A stretch of DNA of 64,000 nucleotides from Terriglobus roseus DSM 18391 (GTDB lineage: Bacteria; Acidobacteriota; Terriglobia; Terriglobales; Acidobacteriaceae), in assembly GCF_000265425.1 (NCBI RefSeq), contig NC_018014.1, forward strand, positions 2,914,001 to 2,978,000. Reading direction: 5' to 3'. The translations under genes were made by a program, and so were the position numbers. Below the pieces are notes generated by a model, which had not been told where the DNA came from, did not search any database, and was given only the letters and a program-made list of their open reading frames with translations. Positions 60,250-64,000 of the stretch are shown in pieces (within the stretch, counting starts at the first letter, position 1; every line of letters begins with the position of its first letter).

Positions 60250-61862
60250 GCTTCTGGAAACACTCTCAGATCGCCGCCCGTCATCTCCTTCGGCAAATTC
60301 AATCCCAGCATCGCCAGCATCGTCGGCGAAAGATCACGCAGCGAACCACCCTCACGCAGACTGAACTTCTTACCCTGATCAGTCACAGCGATCAGCGGCA
60401 CTGGATTCGTCGTGTGCGCGGTGTGCGGTCCACCGGTCACCGGATCGATCAACATCTCCGCGTTGCCATGGTCCGCGGTGATAAGCCACGATCCACCGTT
60501 GCGCTTCAAGGATGCGTAGATCTCGCCAAGGCACGCATCGACTGTCTCGACACCCTTGATCGTCGGCTCCATCCTGCCGCTATGACCGACCATGTCGGCA
60601 TTGGCAAAGTTCACGACTACCACGTCGAACGCAGTGTCATCGATCGCCTTCATCACCACATCGCAGATGCCACGCGCACTCATCTCGGGCGCCAGGTCAT
60701 ACGTCGCCACCTTCTGCGACTGCACCACCTCACGCTCCTCACCGCTGAATGGCTTCTCGATACCGCCATTGAAGAAGTAAGTCACGTGCGCATACTTCTC
60801 CGTCTCGGCGACGCGCAGGTTCCGCAGCTCGTTGTTCGCCATCACATTCGCCAGCAGGTTATCCATGCTCTCCGGCAGGATGACCATGGGCAACGTGAAC
60901 TTCGGATCGTACTGCGTCATCGTGATGTAACGCAGATTCTTCGGAACGCTGACACGCGGAATCTCAAGGTCCAGCTCGTCAGCCTTGGGCAGATCGCGTG
61001 CGTCGGCCTTGGTCAAGCCACCGGCAACATTGCGTGCCAGGACGCGCGTAATCTGTCGCACGCGGTCGCTGCGGTAGTTGAAGCAGATGCAAAGATCCTC
61101 GTCCTGCACGGTGCCAAGCGGCTTCCCTGCCTCATCCGTGCAAACGAATGGGATCGTGAACTCATCCGTGACGCCGTTGTTGTAGCCCTCGCGCACCTTG
61201 GCCGCCGCATCCGTCGTCGAGCCGCCCTCGGCGTTGCCCTTCACCATGGCGTCAAACGCCTTCAGCTCGCGCTCCCACTTCAAGTCGCGATCCATCGCGT
61301 AGTAGCGGCCGCTGCAGCTCGCCAGCTTGCCCACGCCGATCTCGCGGATCTGCTGCTGCAGCGCATCAATGTAAGCCGCACCGGATGTCGGCATGGTGTC
61401 GCGTCCATCAAGGAACGCATGGACGAACACATCCTTCGCACCAAGCTGCGCGCAGAGCTTCAGCAACGCGTACAAGTGCCGCTGGTGCGAGTGCACGCCA
61501 CCATCGCTCAACAAACCAAGAAAGTGAACCGCGCGACCGCGTTCCATCGCAGACTGGATCGAGTCGACCAGCAGCTTGTCCCTGAAGAACTCACCGCTCT
61601 CGATCATCGCGTCAATACGCGTGATGTCCATGCGAACCACACGCCCGGCGCCCAGGTTCAGATGGCCCACTTCGCTGTTGCCCATCTGCCCATCCGGCAG
61701 ACCGACAAAGTGCTCACTCGCACGGATGATCGTATTCGGATACTCGCGCAGCAGCATGTCATACGTTGGCTTGCGAGCCATCGCAATCGCATTCCCATGC
61801 GTCTCCGCACGGATACCCCAGCCGTCAAGAATGGTAAGAACGAGTGGCTTGCGACGCGACAT
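60246..61862 (-). CDS. gpmI: 2,3-bisphosphoglycerate-independent phosphoglycerate mutase
   Basis: 538 aa glycolytic enzyme. The first metal site is [19 protein letters not shown] (Asp), with the phosphoserine in [19 protein letters not shown]. The transferase half holds [29 protein letters not shown], and the second metal cluster [20 protein letters not shown] and [10 protein letters not shown]. Transcribed with eno upstream on the same strand, it forms a two-gene glycolysis group, though a terminator lies between them. Confidence 0.95.
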   Translation of the reverse strand: MSRRKPLVLTILDGWGIRAETHGNAIAMARKPTYDMLLREYPNTIIRASEHFVGLPDGQMGNSEVGHLNLGAGRVVRMDITRIDAMIESGEFFRDKLLVDSIQSAMERGRAVHFLGLLSDGGVHSHQRHLYALLKLCAQLGAKDVFVHAFLDGRDTMPTSGAAYIDALQQQIREIGVGKLASCSGRYYAMDRDLKWERELKAFDAMVKGNAEGGSTTDAAAKVREGYNNGVTDEFTIPFVCTDEAGKPLGTVQDEDLCICFNYRSDRVRQITRVLARNVAGGLTKADARDLPKADELDLEIPRVSVPKNLRYITMTQYDPKFTLPMVILPESMDNLLANVMANNELRNLRVAETEKYAHVTYFFNGGIEKPFSGEEREVVQSQKVATYDLAPEMSARGICDVVMKAIDDTAFDVVVVNFANADMVGHSGRMEPTIKGVETVDACLGEIYASLKRNGGSWLITADHGNAEMLIDPVTGGPHTAHTTNPVPLIAVTDQGKKFSLREGGSLRDLSPTMLAMLGLNLPKEMTGGDLRVFPEA

Positions 61863-61904
61863 GCGATAGCTCCTTGCTTCCGTAAAACTACTGCTGACTG
61901 CAAA

Positions 61905-61930
61905 GAAGGAGTGGCCGAAGCCACTCCTTC
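61905..61930 (-). terminator. Terminator of eno
   Basis: On the minus strand GAAGGAGTGGC TTCG GCCACTCCTTC, a perfect 11-bp stem with a UUCG loop, runs into TTTGC. It begins about 20 bases past the eno stop. Confidence 0.85.
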
Positions 61931-61951
61931 CGTAAATGGTTCACCTGGCGA

Positions 61952-63606
<1,655 letters not shown>

Positions 63607-64000
63607 GTGAAGCCACAGATCGCACTCGCACTCATCGTCGCCATGGCGACACCAGTTTTTGCTCAGCAGACCGGCGTGTCCCGTCCGCCGGAGGACTCAG
63701 TAGCAGATCTTCCGATCCCTGCGCCGGCAGCAAAGCCCTCAGCCGCGATCCCAATGAGCGCACCCGCAAGCTCTCCTGTTGCGTCCGAACAGTACGGCGA
63801 GTACAAGCCGTACGTTGGCCCCGGCGTCACCCTGCGCCCACGCATCGAAGAGAAGGTCGATCCGGATGCCGGCGTTGTGGGCGAGATGCCGCGCCGCGCT
63901 GATGAGCTTCCGATCAACACCCTGATGCACATCCGCCTGAGATCGGCCATCGCGACCCAAACCACGCAGCCGAACACCCCATTCACCGCCGAACTCGCCG
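63607..64000 (+). CDS. Secreted protein, start only (partial)
   Basis: Starts at GTG 63607 after GAAGGAG and runs off the right edge (131 codons seen). The signal peptide is VKPQIALALIVAMATPVFAQ. An Ala/Pro-rich segment and a Tyr/Pro stretch (EQYGEYKPYVGPGVTLRPRI) follow. The last visible part (LPINTLMHIRLRSAIATQTT, PNTPFTAELA) resembles the small beta domain of the lipoprotein at 11440-12309. The function is unknown. Confidence 0.65.
   Translation, partial: MKPQIALALIVAMATPVFAQQTGVSRPPEDSVADLPIPAPAAKPSAAIPMSAPASSPVASEQYGEYKPYVGPGVTLRPRIEEKVDPDAGVVGEMPRRADELPINTLMHIRLRSAIATQTTQPNTPFTAELA

Overview
The window looks like a chromosomal stretch of a GC-rich member of the Acidobacteriota (Acidobacteriaceae: Terriglobus, Granulicella or Edaphobacter type). 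This is inferred, not searched. The grounds are a C-terminal fragment of a carboxypeptidase-regulatory-like protein at the left edge, several secreted proteins of a kind frequent in that group, short dispersed intergenic hairpin elements, and the gene content. Most of the window is housekeeping. No transposase, integrase, CRISPR array or rRNA operon was seen.

Layout. 1-2.3 kb: secreted proteins, then a decayed stretch holding a broken DnaG Toprim fragment and a truncated ORF that ends at the 3' side of tRNA-Ser(CGA). 2.8-9.2 kb: class Ia ribonucleotide reductase (nrdA, nrdB), an XRE-cupin regulator and a PabB-PabC fusion for p-aminobenzoate. 9.3-12.4 kb: structured repeats, a ZIP metal transporter, an unusual repeat/G-tract region, rpmB-rpmG and a glycine-zipper lipoprotein. 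12.4-19.5 kb: M29 aminopeptidase, a Tat-exported aminotransferase, and a four-gene leftward cluster (alpha/beta-hydrolase, ATP-grasp ligase, small secreted protein, YbdK-type ligase) with a second hydrolase divergent from it. 19.7-22.4 kb: rpsP-khpA-rimM-trmD-rplS. 22.4-29.4 kb: a secreted protein, rnhB, a PIG-L deacetylase, msrPQ, a hydratase and malate synthase. 29.6-33.5 kb: the Ku-LigD end-joining pair. 33.5-42.4 kb: an aldose epimerase, tmRNA, and next to it an accessory pair made of a secreted repeat protein and a very large patatin-like protein whose catalytic halves are separated by a membrane domain, then a PRISE-type reductase and tRNA-Leu(UAA). 42.4-54.8 kb: lytic transglycosylase, ECF sigma/anti-sigma, FtcD, a PagL-like deacylase, YebC, a VOC protein, LysA, a PspC-domain protein and TPR proteins. 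54.8-64 kb: a SET-domain protein, dnaX-ybaB-(serine hydrolase)-recR, an orphan VapB-like protein, gpmI, eno and a partial secreted protein.

Several conserved genes (malate synthase, the ECF sigma factor, the PagL-like protein) and the DnaG fragment carry single-base frameshifts in short G or C runs. Either the assembly has residual indel errors or these genes are decaying, and raw reads would settle which. The most promising uncharacterised elements are the patatin/secreted-protein pair beside ssrA, the ATP-grasp/YbdK/hydrolase cluster, and the structured intergenic repeats.
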